Positions 1 through 8,350 of a stretch of 64,000 bases of DNA are shown here, piece after piece. The notes beneath the pieces are model-generated. The model did not search any database. It was given only the letters and a program-made list of their open reading frames with translations, and had not been told where the DNA came from. Positions within the stretch are counted from its first letter, which is position 1, and every line of letters starts with the position of its first letter. The position numbers were made by a program, and so were the translations under genes. Source of the DNA: Actinomycetota bacterium (lineage in GTDB: Bacteria > Actinomycetota > Actinomycetes > S36-B12 > UBA10799); contig JACJWU010000006.1 in the NCBI GenBank assembly GCA_020636995.1, positions 62,001-126,000 on the forward strand. Direction: 5' to 3'.

Positions 1-101
1 TCTGTGGGCCGTTGGCACGGTTTTCCGACGAAGGGAGGACGGGTGGGTCAGTCCTTGGTAACCCAGGGTGACCAGCGGGGCTTTCCGGTAGCCTGACCGC
101 C

Positions 102-1934
102 GTGTCCGAGCAACCCCGCGCCCTTCGCCTTGTGATCGCCGGACTGCTGGTCGTCGAGGCCATTCTCGTGGTCCACCCCGTACTCGCGGTCTCGAATCTC
201 TTCGTCGGCTCGGGCGTGCTCGGCAAGGTGATCGCCTACGTTCCGATCGCCGATGTCATGGCTCAGGGCCTCGGGTATCTGGGCGCACCGCTGGTGGTGC
301 TCCTGCTCCTGCTGGCCGCGTGGGGGGTGGCGCATCGCACACGCGGGATCGGGGCCCTTCTGCTGCAACCGGCAGTTGCAGTCTTCGCCGGCGTGCCGAT
401 CCTGCGACCGATGAGCACGAGCGCGCCGGTCCTGGCCGTCGTCGCCGTGGCGACCACCATCGCCCTCGTCGTGCTCATCGTGCGCACCCACCCGCAGCCG
501 ACGACTCACCGCCGCTGGTGGTGGCTGGCCGGCTTCGCGACTGCCGTGGTCCTGCTCGGCGCGATCAATGCCACGTCCCGTTCGCTACCCTTCGATCCGA
601 CCGCCGCGCTCAGCCCGGACGGAAGTGGCGGCCCGGCCGATTTCGCCGATTTGCCCGCGGAAGTGATCCCGCAGAACCCGGCGGTGGCACCCAACCCGTT
701 CAACAGCATCCACAACGACACCTGGGGCACCGACGTCTATGACCTCCCGGCCCCCGACGATCCGCTGAACACGCCGGTGGAGTCGCTGTTCACCGGCGGG
801 GACTGCGCGACGATCACGTTCAATTCCCGCGGGAAACTTGTGACCCTGTGCTCGACGCTGACCCGGGTGGTCGCGTATCTGGTAGATCCCGCATCTCTGC
901 GCGTGCTCGACACCCGAGTGGTGGGGGAACGCCGCCCCAGCCTCACGGACTTCTCCGGCGGTGGCTACTTCATCCTGGACGCCAAGGACCGGATCGTGTT
1001 CCCTGCGCGCGGCGGCGTGCTGCGCGTCGTCGAGGCCGCGCCAGGACTCGTCGAGTCGGCGAGCATCGATGTGTCCGGCACGCTGCAGCCGGGCGAGCAG
1101 GTGACCTCCGTGCTGCCGGACTGGCAGGACCGCTACTGGTACGTGGGCGCACTCGGCACGGTGGGAGTGGTCCGCGATGGGGTCCCCGAGGCGATCAACC
1201 TCGACGGCGAGGACATCGAGAACTCGTTCGCCCTGGCTGAGGAGGGTGCCTACGTCGCCACCGGCGCCGCGCTCTACCGACTGGAGGCCGGGCCGACGGG
1301 GCCGCCGGAGATCGTCTGGCGCACCGAATACGACGCCGGCTCGCGACAGAAGCCCGGACAGACCAGTCGCGCCACCGGCACCACCCCGACTCTGTTCGAC
1401 GACGGCGTCGCGATCACCAACAACGCCGACCCGCAGATGAACGTGGTGGTGTTCGAGCGGGAGTCCGGGGCCGAGCGCTGCAAGGCGCCGGTCTTCACAC
1501 CGGGCAGCTCGGCGACCGAGAACTCCTTGATCGCCGTCGACGGCGCCCTGATCGTGGAGAACAACTACGGGTACAAGCCCGCTGTCCTGTCCACCTCTGC
1601 GGGGCGGTCCACCACCCCGGGACTGGCCGCCATCGAGGTCGACGACTGCGCCGTGCGGTGGACCAATGACACGATCCGCATCCCGTCGCTGGTCTCCAAG
1701 GCCACCACCGCGGGCGGGCTCGTGATCACTTACACCAAACCTCGGTCGGCACTCGGGGCCGACGCCTGGTACTTCACGGCGGCCGATGCCCGCACCGGGG
1801 AGGTGGCGTGGACCCGCCGTGCCGGCGCCGGGACGCCGTTCAACAACCACTACGCGGCCGGCTACCTGGCCGACAACGGCGACATGTACGTGGGGACGCT
1901 CAACGGTCTGGTCGTGCTGCGGGCGGTTGAATGA
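102..1934 (+). CDS. Membrane protein with extracytoplasmic PQQ-like beta-propeller domain
   Basis: A 610-residue protein starting at GTG 102. Residues 1-160 hold about five hydrophobic segments. From about residue 165 a long soluble part follows, with blade-like repeats such as 'LNTPVESLFTGGDCATITFN' and a final 'GYLADNGDMYVGTLNGLVVL', the style of PQQ/quinoprotein-like beta-propellers. The soluble part probably lies outside the membrane. No catalytic residues are recognisable, so a binding or sensing role is inference. The stop overlaps the start of the next gene by four bases (ATGA), so the two are probably co-translated. I do not recognise a named family for the whole protein. Confidence 0.7.
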   Translation: MSEQPRALRLVIAGLLVVEAILVVHPVLAVSNLFVGSGVLGKVIAYVPIADVMAQGLGYLGAPLVVLLLLLAAWGVAHRTRGIGALLLQPAVAVFAGVPILRPMSTSAPVLAVVAVATTIALVVLIVRTHPQPTTHRRWWWLAGFATAVVLLGAINATSRSLPFDPTAALSPDGSGGPADFADLPAEVIPQNPAVAPNPFNSIHNDTWGTDVYDLPAPDDPLNTPVESLFTGGDCATITFNSRGKLVTLCSTLTRVVAYLVDPASLRVLDTRVVGERRPSLTDFSGGGYFILDAKDRIVFPARGGVLRVVEAAPGLVESASIDVSGTLQPGEQVTSVLPDWQDRYWYVGALGTVGVVRDGVPEAINLDGEDIENSFALAEEGAYVATGAALYRLEAGPTGPPEIVWRTEYDAGSRQKPGQTSRATGTTPTLFDDGVAITNNADPQMNVVVFERESGAERCKAPVFTPGSSATENSLIAVDGALIVENNYGYKPAVLSTSAGRSTTPGLAAIEVDDCAVRWTNDTIRIPSLVSKATTAGGLVITYTKPRSALGADAWYFTAADARTGEVAWTRRAGAGTPFNNHYAAGYLADNGDMYVGTLNGLVVLRAVE

Positions 1935-2230
1935 AGACGGTCCTGAAGTGGCTGGGCATCGTGGCCGACATGCCGGTGAAGGGCTTCTGGTCGGTGACCG
2001 TCTACGACGAACGCGGGAACCTGTTGCGGGGATCCGACGAGGGCATGACGGTGTCCGGCACCGCGGACACCCGCGCCGAACGGGTCGTGATCTCGCCGCG
2101 ACGCCCCGCCTCCGGACCGTGGCTGCGCGCCCCGGACACCGGGCGTTATCGCTTGCTGATGCGGCTCTACTGGCCGGAACAGGTCGTCCTGGACAGCGCC
2201 TGGGACTTCCCGCCGATACAGCCGGGCTAG
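1931..2230 (+). CDS. Small DUF1214-domain protein
   Basis: A 99-residue protein overlapping the preceding gene by ATGA. The segments 'MPVKGFWSVTVYDERGNL' and 'YRLLMRLYWPEQVVLDSAW' match the C-terminal strand pattern of DUF1214 (FWSVTVYD then RxYWPE). In larger proteins DUF1214 follows DUF1254, as in the 487-residue protein at 15982-17445 here. This copy is DUF1214 alone and has no signal peptide. Its function is unknown. Its last four bases overlap the end of the convergent YceI gene. Confidence 0.75.
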   Translation: MKTVLKWLGIVADMPVKGFWSVTVYDERGNLLRGSDEGMTVSGTADTRAERVVISPRRPASGPWLRAPDTGRYRLLMRLYWPEQVVLDSAWDFPPIQPG

Positions 2231-2736
2231 ATGAGGTCGGCGGGTACCGCCACGTCGAGGTCCACGATCACCTCGTCGGCCACCCTCAGCTGTCCGAGCA
2301 TCAGCGAGTAGGGCTTGATCCCGAAGTCCGACTGCAGCACGGGGATGGATGCACGCGCCCGACCGTCGGCGACATCGATCCCGGCCCGCAGCGGTTTGCT
2401 GACCCCGTGGATGGTCAGCTCGCCGGCGACCAGGTATCCGGGCTGTACCTCACCCCGAAAGACGACCTGCGGGTACGACGACGCCTCGAGGGTCTTGGCC
2501 GCATTGCGGGCGATCACCTGCTTGTCCACCGGCGTCAGCGGCGTGACACCGCCGGATCCGGACTGCACCTTGAGGCTGGTCAGGTCGGCGTGGAACTGGA
2601 CCGCCACCGGTTCGGCGCCATCGAGTTCGACCGTCGCGGACCATCGTTCGACACGCAGGGTCAGCCGGTGGCCCGCGCGGGAAGCCGCACCCGCAACCCC
2701 GGTGCGGATCTCCAGTCGTCCTTCGGTCAGTTCCAT
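2227..2736 (-). CDS. YceI family protein
   Basis: A 169-residue protein. The frame stays open upstream, but the start at 2736 is preferred because it overlaps the stop of the CPBP gene (ATGA) and opens directly into the domain (MELTEGRLEIRTG). The lipocalin-like YceI core is visible in 'LDGAEPVAVQFHADLTSLKV', 'NAAKTLEASSYPQVVF' and 'GELTIHGVSKPLRAGIDV', ending in the family pattern 'SDFGIKPYSLMLGQLRVADEV'. YceI proteins bind polyisoprenoid or other lipids. This copy has no signal peptide, so it is probably cytoplasmic, unlike the periplasmic E. coli YceI. Its ligand is not predictable. Confidence 0.85.
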   Translation of the reverse strand: MELTEGRLEIRTGVAGAASRAGHRLTLRVERWSATVELDGAEPVAVQFHADLTSLKVQSGSGGVTPLTPVDKQVIARNAAKTLEASSYPQVVFRGEVQPGYLVAGELTIHGVSKPLRAGIDVADGRARASIPVLQSDFGIKPYSLMLGQLRVADEVIVDLDVAVPADLI

Positions 2737-3503
2737 CAGGACTGCCAACCCTTGCCTGGGAGTTTGTGGAAACCGAACGCCGTACCGACCATCGCCAGCA
2801 CCAGCACGGCCACCGTCGCGAGCCCGGCGAATCCCGCCTGCGGGGTCACGGCCTCGGCGCTGGCGATCAGCGCGAAGTCCCACAACCAGTGGATGACCAC
2901 GACAAGGGCGAGGTTGCCGCCGGACAGCACGTAGGTCCAGCCGAGGAACAACCCGATCAGCGACGTCACGATGACCTGCGACACGGTGTCGCCGACGGGT
3001 TGCAGCAACACGTTGGGCGCGTGCATGAGACCGAAGAGCACCGATGAGACCACCACGGCCCAGGGCAGGGACATCGTGCGTGCCAGGGAGTTCAGCACGA
3101 TGCCGCGGAAGGCCGTCTCCTCACCGATGCCCACGAGTGCGGTGCCGATGAGGACGACCACGATCAACCCTTGGTCCTCGAAACCCGAGGTCGCCGACGA
3201 GCCGAACGTGACCAGCATCAGCAGTACGGGGATCAGTGCCACCAGGCCGAACCAGCCGAAACGGTTGCTGCGGTGGATGGTCAGGCGCGACCACCACGCC
3301 AGCCCGAGCGTGAGCAGCACCAGCACCGCCAGCGCCAATATGACGTCCCGCAGCAACTGCGCGGTCTCGTTGTAGTCGTGCTCGGCGAACTGCCACACCA
3401 GCGCCATGCCAAGGGTGTAGAAGGCCGCCGCCAATATCGCCATGGGCCATCCCGATAGGCGCGGGGCACGGTTCACGGGGTCGGCGGCCATGCCTGGCAG
3501 CAT
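2736..3503 (-). CDS. CPBP family intramembrane glutamic protease
   Basis: A 255-residue polytopic membrane protein with about seven hydrophobic segments. It carries the CPBP (Abi/Rce1-like) motifs: EExxxR in 'GIGEETAFRGIVL' (E128, E129, R133), FxxxH in 'VLFGLMHAPN' (H151) and a later 'VVVIHWLWDF'. These residues form the active site of intramembrane glutamic proteases; bacterial members act in protein maturation or bacteriocin immunity. It is probably transcribed with the overlapping YceI gene. M5 (3491) is an alternative start. The substrate is unknown. Confidence 0.85.
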   Translation of the reverse strand: MLPGMAADPVNRAPRLSGWPMAILAAAFYTLGMALVWQFAEHDYNETAQLLRDVILALAVLVLLTLGLAWWSRLTIHRSNRFGWFGLVALIPVLLMLVTFGSSATSGFEDQGLIVVVLIGTALVGIGEETAFRGIVLNSLARTMSLPWAVVVSSVLFGLMHAPNVLLQPVGDTVSQVIVTSLIGLFLGWTYVLSGGNLALVVVIHWLWDFALIASAEAVTPQAGFAGLATVAVLVLAMVGTAFGFHKLPGKGWQS

Positions 3504-3512
3504 AGGGCGACG

Positions 3513-4145
3513 TCAGGCCCAGATGTACGGCCCCGGACCCTCCGGGTGGGCCACCGCCTCGCCGCATGCGTACCTGCGGGCGCTCAGCGCCGCGGCGGCC
3601 GCGTCGAGGGTGTCGTCGGTGGCGGCCCATCCCGTCGAGGGCCAGGACCACGGGTCCAGGCCCTGAGCCTGCAGGATGGTCAGGCGTTCGCGTACGCCGG
3701 CCCAGGTCCGCTTGGAGTGTTGCGGATTGCCGAGCAGGTGGAACGTGAGTTCAGGGTGCACCTCGATGATGCCCTCCATCCCCACCTGCGCGACCTCGGC
3801 GATCTTGTGCCGCAACGCGAAGGCCTGCGCGGAGACCCCTGCGCCGCCGTGCGCCTTGTTCACGCGGGAGGCCTCGGCCTGGGTCGGGCAGGCCAGCGCA
3901 GCGCGGGTGGGGATGATGAACAGGCTGGAGCCCTTGGGTCCCAGCGCTTTCTTCACGGCGAGGTCGCATGCGCGTACGCCGTACTCCGGCGGGTCGAGTG
4001 GCATGTCCACGCCGATCGTGGTCACCCCGAGCGCGATCAAGTGGTCGGACAGGGCCGCGAACGCGGTGAACCCTTCGATGAGAGTCTCCTGCGGCAGCAC
4101 GAGCGCCACCCACCCCTTGCGACACCCGTCGACTCCGGCGTACAT
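3513..4145 (-). CDS. DUF429 domain protein
   Basis: A protein of about 210 residues beginning 'MYAGVDGCRKGWVALVLPQE', the DUF429 N-terminal signature (an RNase H-like fold with early Asp). 'TTIGVDMPLDPPEYGVRACD' (second acidic strand) and 'GMEGIIEVHPELTFHLLG' follow the family order. Function is not established; a nuclease-like fold is inferred from the family. Start options are ATG 4145 or ATG 4154; 4145 puts the family motif at the N terminus. Further upstream codons lie inside repeat element A1, which separates this gene from the divergent sulfur operon. Confidence 0.75.
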   Translation of the reverse strand: MYAGVDGCRKGWVALVLPQETLIEGFTAFAALSDHLIALGVTTIGVDMPLDPPEYGVRACDLAVKKALGPKGSSLFIIPTRAALACPTQAEASRVNKAHGGAGVSAQAFALRHKIAEVAQVGMEGIIEVHPELTFHLLGNPQHSKRTWAGVRERLTILQAQGLDPWSWPSTGWAATDDTLDAAAAALSARRYACGEAVAHPEGPGPYIWA

Positions 4146-4166
4146 GAACCCCATTCTTCTCGCCGC

Positions 4167-4280
4167 TTGCGAGGTTGTTGCCATCACTGAAGATCGTTTG
4201 CGAGGTTGTTGCCGGATTTCGGCCTGTTGAGCGACAACAACCTGGCAAACGGGCCCGGGAGGCGACAACAACCTCGCAAA
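4167..4280. repeat. Family A four-arm palindromic element, copy A1
   Basis: Four arms of about 15 bases lie head to head: forward at 4167-4180 and 4197-4211 (TTTGCGAGGTTGTTG), reverse complement at 4235-4249 and 4266-4280. Arm starts are about 30, 38 and 31 bases apart, the same geometry as six other copies. In this copy all arms read GCGAGG or a close variant where other copies read GTGACG, so the arms have changed together. It lies in the divergent promoter region between the DUF429 gene and the sulfur operon. Confidence 0.85.
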
Positions 4281-4304
4281 TGCGAATCGTCCGCCCCACC
4301 CCGC

Positions 4305-4343
4305 TGCACAAACTGTCGCATGTGCCGCGTATGATGCATTACA
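4305..4343 (+). promoter_or_regulatory. Putative leaderless promoter of the sulfur operon
   Basis: TATGAT at 4330-4335 is a good -10 hexamer and is followed after seven bases by ATG 4343. No clear -35 was found (TGCACA 4305-4310 is 19 bases upstream). The surrounding ATGCA-rich sequence (several ATGCA copies from 4333 to 4378) could be an operator. Confidence 0.4.
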
Positions 4344-5002
4344 TGCAGAGAATGCAGACGCAATCCCCAGGAATGCAGCGTCTGCTTAGTGCGCGACAAG
4401 TGCAGGACATTCTGCACATCGACCGGTCCACCGTGTACCGCATGGCTGAGGACGGCCGACTGCCGGCGATCCGCGTGGGCAAGCAATGGCGCTTCCCGGC
4501 TGATGAGATCTACGGCCTGGTCACGGCTCTGCCACCGGTCATCAACACCTCCCCCATGGATCCCACGGTCGCCACCGCCGCCGCAGACGTCGCCGCCGAT
4601 CTGCTCGGCGTGATGGTCGTCGTCACCGACATGGAGGGCCACCCGATCACCCCGATCGCCAATCCGTGCCCCTGGATGCAGGAGCACCGCGACGATCCCG
4701 AGGTTCTGCAAACGTGCATCGCCGAGTGGCACCGTATGGCTGATGATCACTCGTTCGATCCTTCGTTCCACGAAGGCCAACTCGGCTTCGAATGTGCCCG
4801 CGCCTTCGTGCGCTCCGGACGAGAACTCGTCGGCATGGTCCTGGCCGGAGGCGTGAACCCCAACGGCCAACACCGGCCGGATCTCTACGAACTCAGCCCC
4901 GAGGACCGGCGTCGCGTACTGGACGCCTTGCCCCGGGTGGCAGCGACTCTGTCCCGAACCGCGTCGGCACCCGCCGGCACACACCAAGAGGAGAAACGAT
5001 GA
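4343..5002 (+). CDS. Excisionase-type HTH regulator with PocR-like sensory domain
   Basis: A protein of about 219 residues from ATG 4343; starts at 4352 and 4373 are also possible. The N terminus is an excisionase/MerR-like helix-turn-helix ('LLSARQVQDILHIDRSTVYR', then 'GRLPAIRVGKQWRFPADEI'). The rest resembles a PocR ligand-binding domain: 'VAADLLGVMVVVTDMEGHPI', 'CPWMQEH', 'CIAEWHRM', 'GFECARAFVRSGRELVGMVL'. Counting from the 4373 start, three Cys (99, 115, 141) stand where PocR domains keep Cys, suggesting a metal, heme or thiol/sulfide sensor (inference). It heads the sulfur operon and overlaps the flavoprotein gene by ATGA, so it is the likely local regulator. Confidence 0.75.
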   Translation: MQRMQTQSPGMQRLLSARQVQDILHIDRSTVYRMAEDGRLPAIRVGKQWRFPADEIYGLVTALPPVINTSPMDPTVATAAADVAADLLGVMVVVTDMEGHPITPIANPCPWMQEHRDDPEVLQTCIAEWHRMADDHSFDPSFHEGQLGFECARAFVRSGRELVGMVLAGGVNPNGQHRPDLYELSPEDRRRVLDALPRVAATLSRTASAPAGTHQEEKR

Positions 5003-6234
5003 AGAGGCTCTTGATCCTCGGCGCTGGAACCGCCGGAACCATGGCCGCCAACAAGTTGCGCCCGCAACTGCCCCGCGACGAATGGAACGTGACCATCGTC
5101 GACCAGAGCGACACCCACTACTACCAGCCCGGGTACCTCTTCATCCCCTTCGGCATCTACCGCCCCGACGAGGTCACCAAGCCGACCAAGCGCTTCATCC
5201 CCTCCGGAGTGGATCTGGTGAAGGCTGAGATCGACAAGGTGGTGCCCGATGAGAACAAGGTGCTGCTCACCGACGGCAAGGAACTGCCCTACGACTACCT
5301 GATCATCGCGACCGGCACCACCCCCCGTCCGGATGAGACACCGGGCATGGCCGACGACCTCGGCGGCTCGGTCCACGAGTTCTACACCTACAACGGCGCC
5401 ACCGCACTGGCCGAGAAACTGCGCACCTGGGAGGGCGGCAAGCTCGTCGTCCACGTGACCGAGATGCCGATCAAGTGCCCGGTCGCACCGCTGGAGTTCA
5501 CCTTCCTCGCCGACGCGTTCTTCACCGAGCAGGGCATCCGGGACAAGGTCGACATCACCTACGTGACGCCACTGGAGGGCGCGTTCACCAAGCCGGTCGC
5601 CTCGAAGTACCTCGGCGACATGCTCGACACCCGCAACGTGCACCTCGAGCCGGACTTCATGATCGAGTCCATCGATGCCGAGGGCAAGAAACTGGTCAGT
5701 TTCGACGAGCGCGAGATCCCCTACGACCTGCTCGTGACGATCCCGCTCAACATGGGCGCGGACTACATCGCCCGCTCCGACCTCGGCGACGACTTGAACT
5801 ACGTGCCCGTGGACCAGTTCACGCTGCTGAGCAAGAAGTACGACAACATCTTCGCCGTCGGTGACGCCTCCGACATCCCTGCGTCGAAGGCCGGATCGGT
5901 CGCCCACTTCGCGATGGACCTGTTCCCCGCGAACTTCATGAACCACATCCAGGGCCTGAAGATGACCGAGCCGTTCGACGGACACGCGAACTGCTTCATC
6001 GAGACCGGCCACGGCAAGGGCCTGCTCATCGACTTCAACTACGAGACCGAGCCGCTGCCGGGCAAGTACCCGCTGCCGGGCGTGGGGCCGTTCTCGCTGC
6101 TGAAGGAGACCGAGATCAACCACTGGGGCAAGGTCATGTTCCGCTGGATGTACTGGAACATCCTGCTTCCCGGTAAGGAACTGCCGCTGCCGGCATTGAT
6201 GTCGATGGCCGGCAAGGACACTGGAGACCTGTGA
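4999..6234 (+). CDS. sqr: Sulfide:quinone oxidoreductase-like flavoprotein
   Basis: A 411-residue FAD-dependent pyridine-nucleotide-disulfide-fold protein. The FAD dinucleotide motif is 'LLILGAGTAGTMAANKL', followed by 'YLIIATGTTPRPDETPG' and the second FAD site 'NIFAVGDASDIPASKAGS'. It has only two cysteines: C160 ('PIKCPVAPLE') and C332 ('GHANCFIETG'). These correspond to the redox pair of sulfide:quinone oxidoreductases; the third Cys of some SQR types is absent. The C-terminal 'WGKVMFRWMYWNILLPGKELP' is an amphipathic membrane-docking segment as in SQRs. Predicted role: membrane-associated oxidation of sulfide to polysulfide with quinone reduction. A GAGGAG ribosome site precedes ATG 4999. 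Confidence 0.85.
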   Translation: MKRLLILGAGTAGTMAANKLRPQLPRDEWNVTIVDQSDTHYYQPGYLFIPFGIYRPDEVTKPTKRFIPSGVDLVKAEIDKVVPDENKVLLTDGKELPYDYLIIATGTTPRPDETPGMADDLGGSVHEFYTYNGATALAEKLRTWEGGKLVVHVTEMPIKCPVAPLEFTFLADAFFTEQGIRDKVDITYVTPLEGAFTKPVASKYLGDMLDTRNVHLEPDFMIESIDAEGKKLVSFDEREIPYDLLVTIPLNMGADYIARSDLGDDLNYVPVDQFTLLSKKYDNIFAVGDASDIPASKAGSVAHFAMDLFPANFMNHIQGLKMTEPFDGHANCFIETGHGKGLLIDFNYETEPLPGKYPLPGVGPFSLLKETEINHWGKVMFRWMYWNILLPGKELPLPALMSMAGKDTGDL

Positions 6235-6938
6235 TGACAGCGGAACCCACAACCGTGGAGCTGGCCGAGCAGATCGAGCGCATGAGCGCCCAGCTCGACC
6301 TGATCGTCGCGGAGACGATCGCCCAGAAGCAGGCCCGTGAGAAATGGGTCGAACTCAGCGACACGCTGGTGCCCGTCACGCGGGGTGCCATGGACATGGC
6401 CACCCGGGAACTCGACGACCTCAGCGACGAGGTGACCGCCGACGATCTGGTGAGGTTCGCGCGGACAGCCGCCCGCAGCCTGCCCAAACTCGAGGCGCTC
6501 ATGGCCCAGTTGGACAGCCTCTCGGAGTTGCTGCACACGCTGAACTCTCTGAGCGGCGCGGCGATGGGCAAGGCCACTGAGGTCCTCGCTGTCGCCGACG
6601 ACAAGGGCTACTTCGCGTTCGCGCGGGAAGGCAGCAAGATCGCCGACCGGGTGGTCACGGAGTTCAGCGAGGAGGACGTGCGGGCACTCGGCGACAACGT
6701 GGTGACCATCCTCAACGCGGTCAAGGAAATGACCCAGCCGGAGGTCATGGGTCTCGTGCAACGCACCGCCATTTCAGTGCAGGATGTCGAGGAGACCCAC
6801 ATGGAGCCGCCCTCGATGTTCGCCCTGTTAAAGCAGATGCGGGACCCGCAGACCCGCCGCGGCCTGGCTCGGGTCATGACCATGCTTCACACCGTCGGCG
6901 AGGAGCACCCGTCGACCCCCACCGAAGAAGGGAAGTAA
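6234..6938 (+). CDS. DUF1641 domain protein, SQR partner
   Basis: A 234-residue mainly helical protein. ATG 6234 overlaps the SQR stop by one base (TGATG) and has GGAG just upstream; GTG 6231 is an alternative. The centre contains the DUF1641 pattern (a long amphipathic helix followed by 'DNVVTILNAVKEMTQPEVM'), and a helical repeat precedes it ('LVRFARTAARSLPKLEALM'). DUF1641 proteins recur beside sulfide:quinone oxidoreductases in bacteria and archaea, but their role is not established; a membrane-complex or electron-transfer partner is inference. No cysteines or metal motifs are present. Confidence 0.8.
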   Translation: MTAEPTTVELAEQIERMSAQLDLIVAETIAQKQAREKWVELSDTLVPVTRGAMDMATRELDDLSDEVTADDLVRFARTAARSLPKLEALMAQLDSLSELLHTLNSLSGAAMGKATEVLAVADDKGYFAFAREGSKIADRVVTEFSEEDVRALGDNVVTILNAVKEMTQPEVMGLVQRTAISVQDVEETHMEPPSMFALLKQMRDPQTRRGLARVMTMLHTVGEEHPSTPTEEGK

Positions 6939-6941
6939 GAA

Positions 6942-7256
6942 ATGCCCACCGCCACGATTGCGGGCCACGAGGTCCAGATCAACGACGAAGGGTTCCTCAC
7001 CGAATACGACGAGTGGAGTGAGGACATCGCAACCGAACTCGCAGGCAACATCGGCGTCGAGATGACGCCGCGCCACTGGGAGGTCATCAAGTGGCTGCGC
7101 GAGGACTACAAGGAGAAGGGCGAAACCGCCACGACCCGCCGCGTGCAGACCGTGGGTGGCTTCCCCACCAAGGAGCAGTTCCAGCTGTTCCCGAAGAAGC
7201 CGGCCAAGAAGATGGCTTACATCGCCGGTGTTCCCAAGCCGCACGGTTGCGTGTGA
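6942..7256 (+). CDS. tusE: TusE/DsrC-family sulfur carrier with single cysteine
   Basis: A 104-residue protein of typical DsrC/TusE length starting four bases after the preceding gene. It ends with the swinging-arm motif 'GVPKPHGCV', with the penultimate Cys103 that carries sulfur in the family. The second arm Cys of true DsrC, eleven residues earlier, is Ala92 here, and no other Cys exists. It therefore cannot form the DsrC trisulfide used with sulfite reductase and is TusE-like by cysteine count. In this operon it probably accepts sulfur derived from sulfide or polysulfide and passes it on, together with the DsrE2-like protein. Confidence 0.85.
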   Translation: MPTATIAGHEVQINDEGFLTEYDEWSEDIATELAGNIGVEMTPRHWEVIKWLREDYKEKGETATTRRVQTVGGFPTKEQFQLFPKKPAKKMAYIAGVPKPHGCV

Positions 7257-7265
7257 GGAGAGACC

Positions 7266-7787
7266 ATGGCTGACGCAATCATTCCGAACTTCGGCGACGA
7301 TGAGGAGACGGATCGCAAGTTCGTCCTCATCTGCTCGAAGGGCAACCTGGACATGGCCTACCCCGGCCTGGTCCTGGCCAACGCGGCACTCGGCGAGGGC
7401 ATCGAGACGCACCTGTTCTTCACGTTCTGGGGCTTCGACATGATCACGAAGTCGCGCATGTGGGATCTGCAGTTCTCGCCGGTGGGCAACACCGCGATGC
7501 ACCTGCCGGGCCGCGACACCAAGATGCCGCAGGCGCTGTCGCCGATGCCGGGTATGACCCAGATGGCGACGAAGATGATGAAGAAGCAGATCGCCGACCT
7601 CGGCATCCCTGAGGTGCCGGACTTCCTCGACCAGATCGTGGCCGCGGGCGGTCACCTGTGGGCGTGCCGGATGTCGGCGGACATGAACAACCTGACCGAG
7701 GCCGACCTTCGCGACGACGTCGACGGCATCATCAACGCCTCCGACTTCATCGAGATGACCGACGGGGCACAGATCCTGTTCATCTGA
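7266..7787 (+). CDS. DsrE2-like sulfurtransferase/carrier protein
   Basis: A 173-residue DsrE/DsrF/DrsH-superfamily protein. The N-terminal strand 'KFVLICSKGNLDMAYPGLVL' carries C23, and the family cysteine is C134 in 'GGHLWACRMSADM', a pattern typical of DsrE2. The hydrophobic centre ('LFFTFWGFDMI') resembles DsrE2 proteins that associate with membranes. It is the last gene of the operon and is followed by a hairpin terminator. Expected role: moving persulfide sulfur between the SQR product and the TusE-like carrier, as DsrE2 with TusA does elsewhere. No tusA or rhodanese is present here. Confidence 0.85.
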   Translation: MADAIIPNFGDDEETDRKFVLICSKGNLDMAYPGLVLANAALGEGIETHLFFTFWGFDMITKSRMWDLQFSPVGNTAMHLPGRDTKMPQALSPMPGMTQMATKMMKKQIADLGIPEVPDFLDQIVAAGGHLWACRMSADMNNLTEADLRDDVDGIINASDFIEMTDGAQILFI

Positions 7788-7791
7788 GACC

Positions 7792-7822
7792 AGAACCGGC
7801 GTCCTGGCGGGGCGCCGGTTCT
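7792..7822 (+). terminator. Hairpin terminator after the sulfur operon
   Basis: Perfect 10-base stem AGAACCGGCG (7792-7801) / CGCCGGTTCT (7813-7822) with an 11-base loop, starting four bases after the DsrE2-like stop. No long T tract follows. Confidence 0.7.
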
Positions 7823-7847
7823 GTCGTGCCGGGGCTAGGCTGCGGTC

Positions 7848-8159
7848 ATGCGCGTGATCGTGGTCCTGGCCGCCGCCATGGTGCTTGCCGGATGCAGCAG
7901 CACCCAGAACGAGCCTCAACAGACCCCGCTGGCCAGTGACGTCGCGCAGAACAAGGTCGATCAGTTCTGCCGGGACCTCGCCGATGCCCTCACCCGTGGC
8001 GGCACGACCGACCCCGAGGACGGCGAGGAGCGCCTCTCCGAACTCGGTGAACTGGCCAGCGAGTTCGGGCTGCGTGATGACCTGTCCGTGGCACAGGCTC
8101 TCCGGGACTGCGCGGACGAGATCGCGGGGGTCACGGCGTCACCGACCCCCAGCGGTTGA
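7848..8159 (+). CDS. Small lipoprotein of unknown function
   Basis: A 103-residue protein with a lipoprotein signal peptide: 'MRVIVVLAAAMVLAGCSSTQ' with lipobox LAGC, so Cys16 would be lipidated and the protein anchored outside the membrane. The mature part has two further Cys ('DQFCRDLADAL' and 'LRDCADEIAG'), which may form a disulfide, around a helical acidic region. It ends in a Ser/Pro tail. I recognise no family. It stands alone between the sulfur-operon terminator and repeat element A2. Confidence 0.7.
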   Translation: MRVIVVLAAAMVLAGCSSTQNEPQQTPLASDVAQNKVDQFCRDLADALTRGGTTDPEDGEERLSELGELASEFGLRDDLSVAQALRDCADEIAGVTASPTPSG

Positions 8160-8185
8160 CGTCCGGGGCGTCTGGTGTCCAGGCC

Positions 8186-8303
8186 TTTGTGACGTTGTTG
8201 CGGTCCCCCGGGGCCCCTTTGTGACGAAGGTGCTGGGTCCGCCGCCCCTGGAGCCCGCACCTCGTGACAAACGGGCACTTCGGCCCAACACCTTCGTCAC
8301 AAA
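8186..8303. repeat. Family A four-arm palindromic element, copy A2
   Basis: Arms: TTTGTGACGTTGTTGC 8186-8201, TTTGTGACGAAGGTGC 8218-8233, and reverse complements at 8257-8271 and 8287-8303. Arm starts are 32, 39 and about 30 bases apart. The inner pair shares the GGTGC ending. It lies downstream of the lipoprotein gene. Confidence 0.85.
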
Positions 8304-8350
8304 GGCCTGCCAGACCCCGGTCGCCGGTTGCCGGTCGCCGGTCGCCGGTC

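Noticed and set aside
1..101. Coding sequence at the left edge.
   Set aside because: The minus-strand open frame here is a shadow of the beta-propeller gene; nothing family-like was found.
6942..7256. True DsrC protein of dissimilatory sulfite reduction.
   Set aside because: The second arm cysteine is Ala92 and no dsrAB is present.
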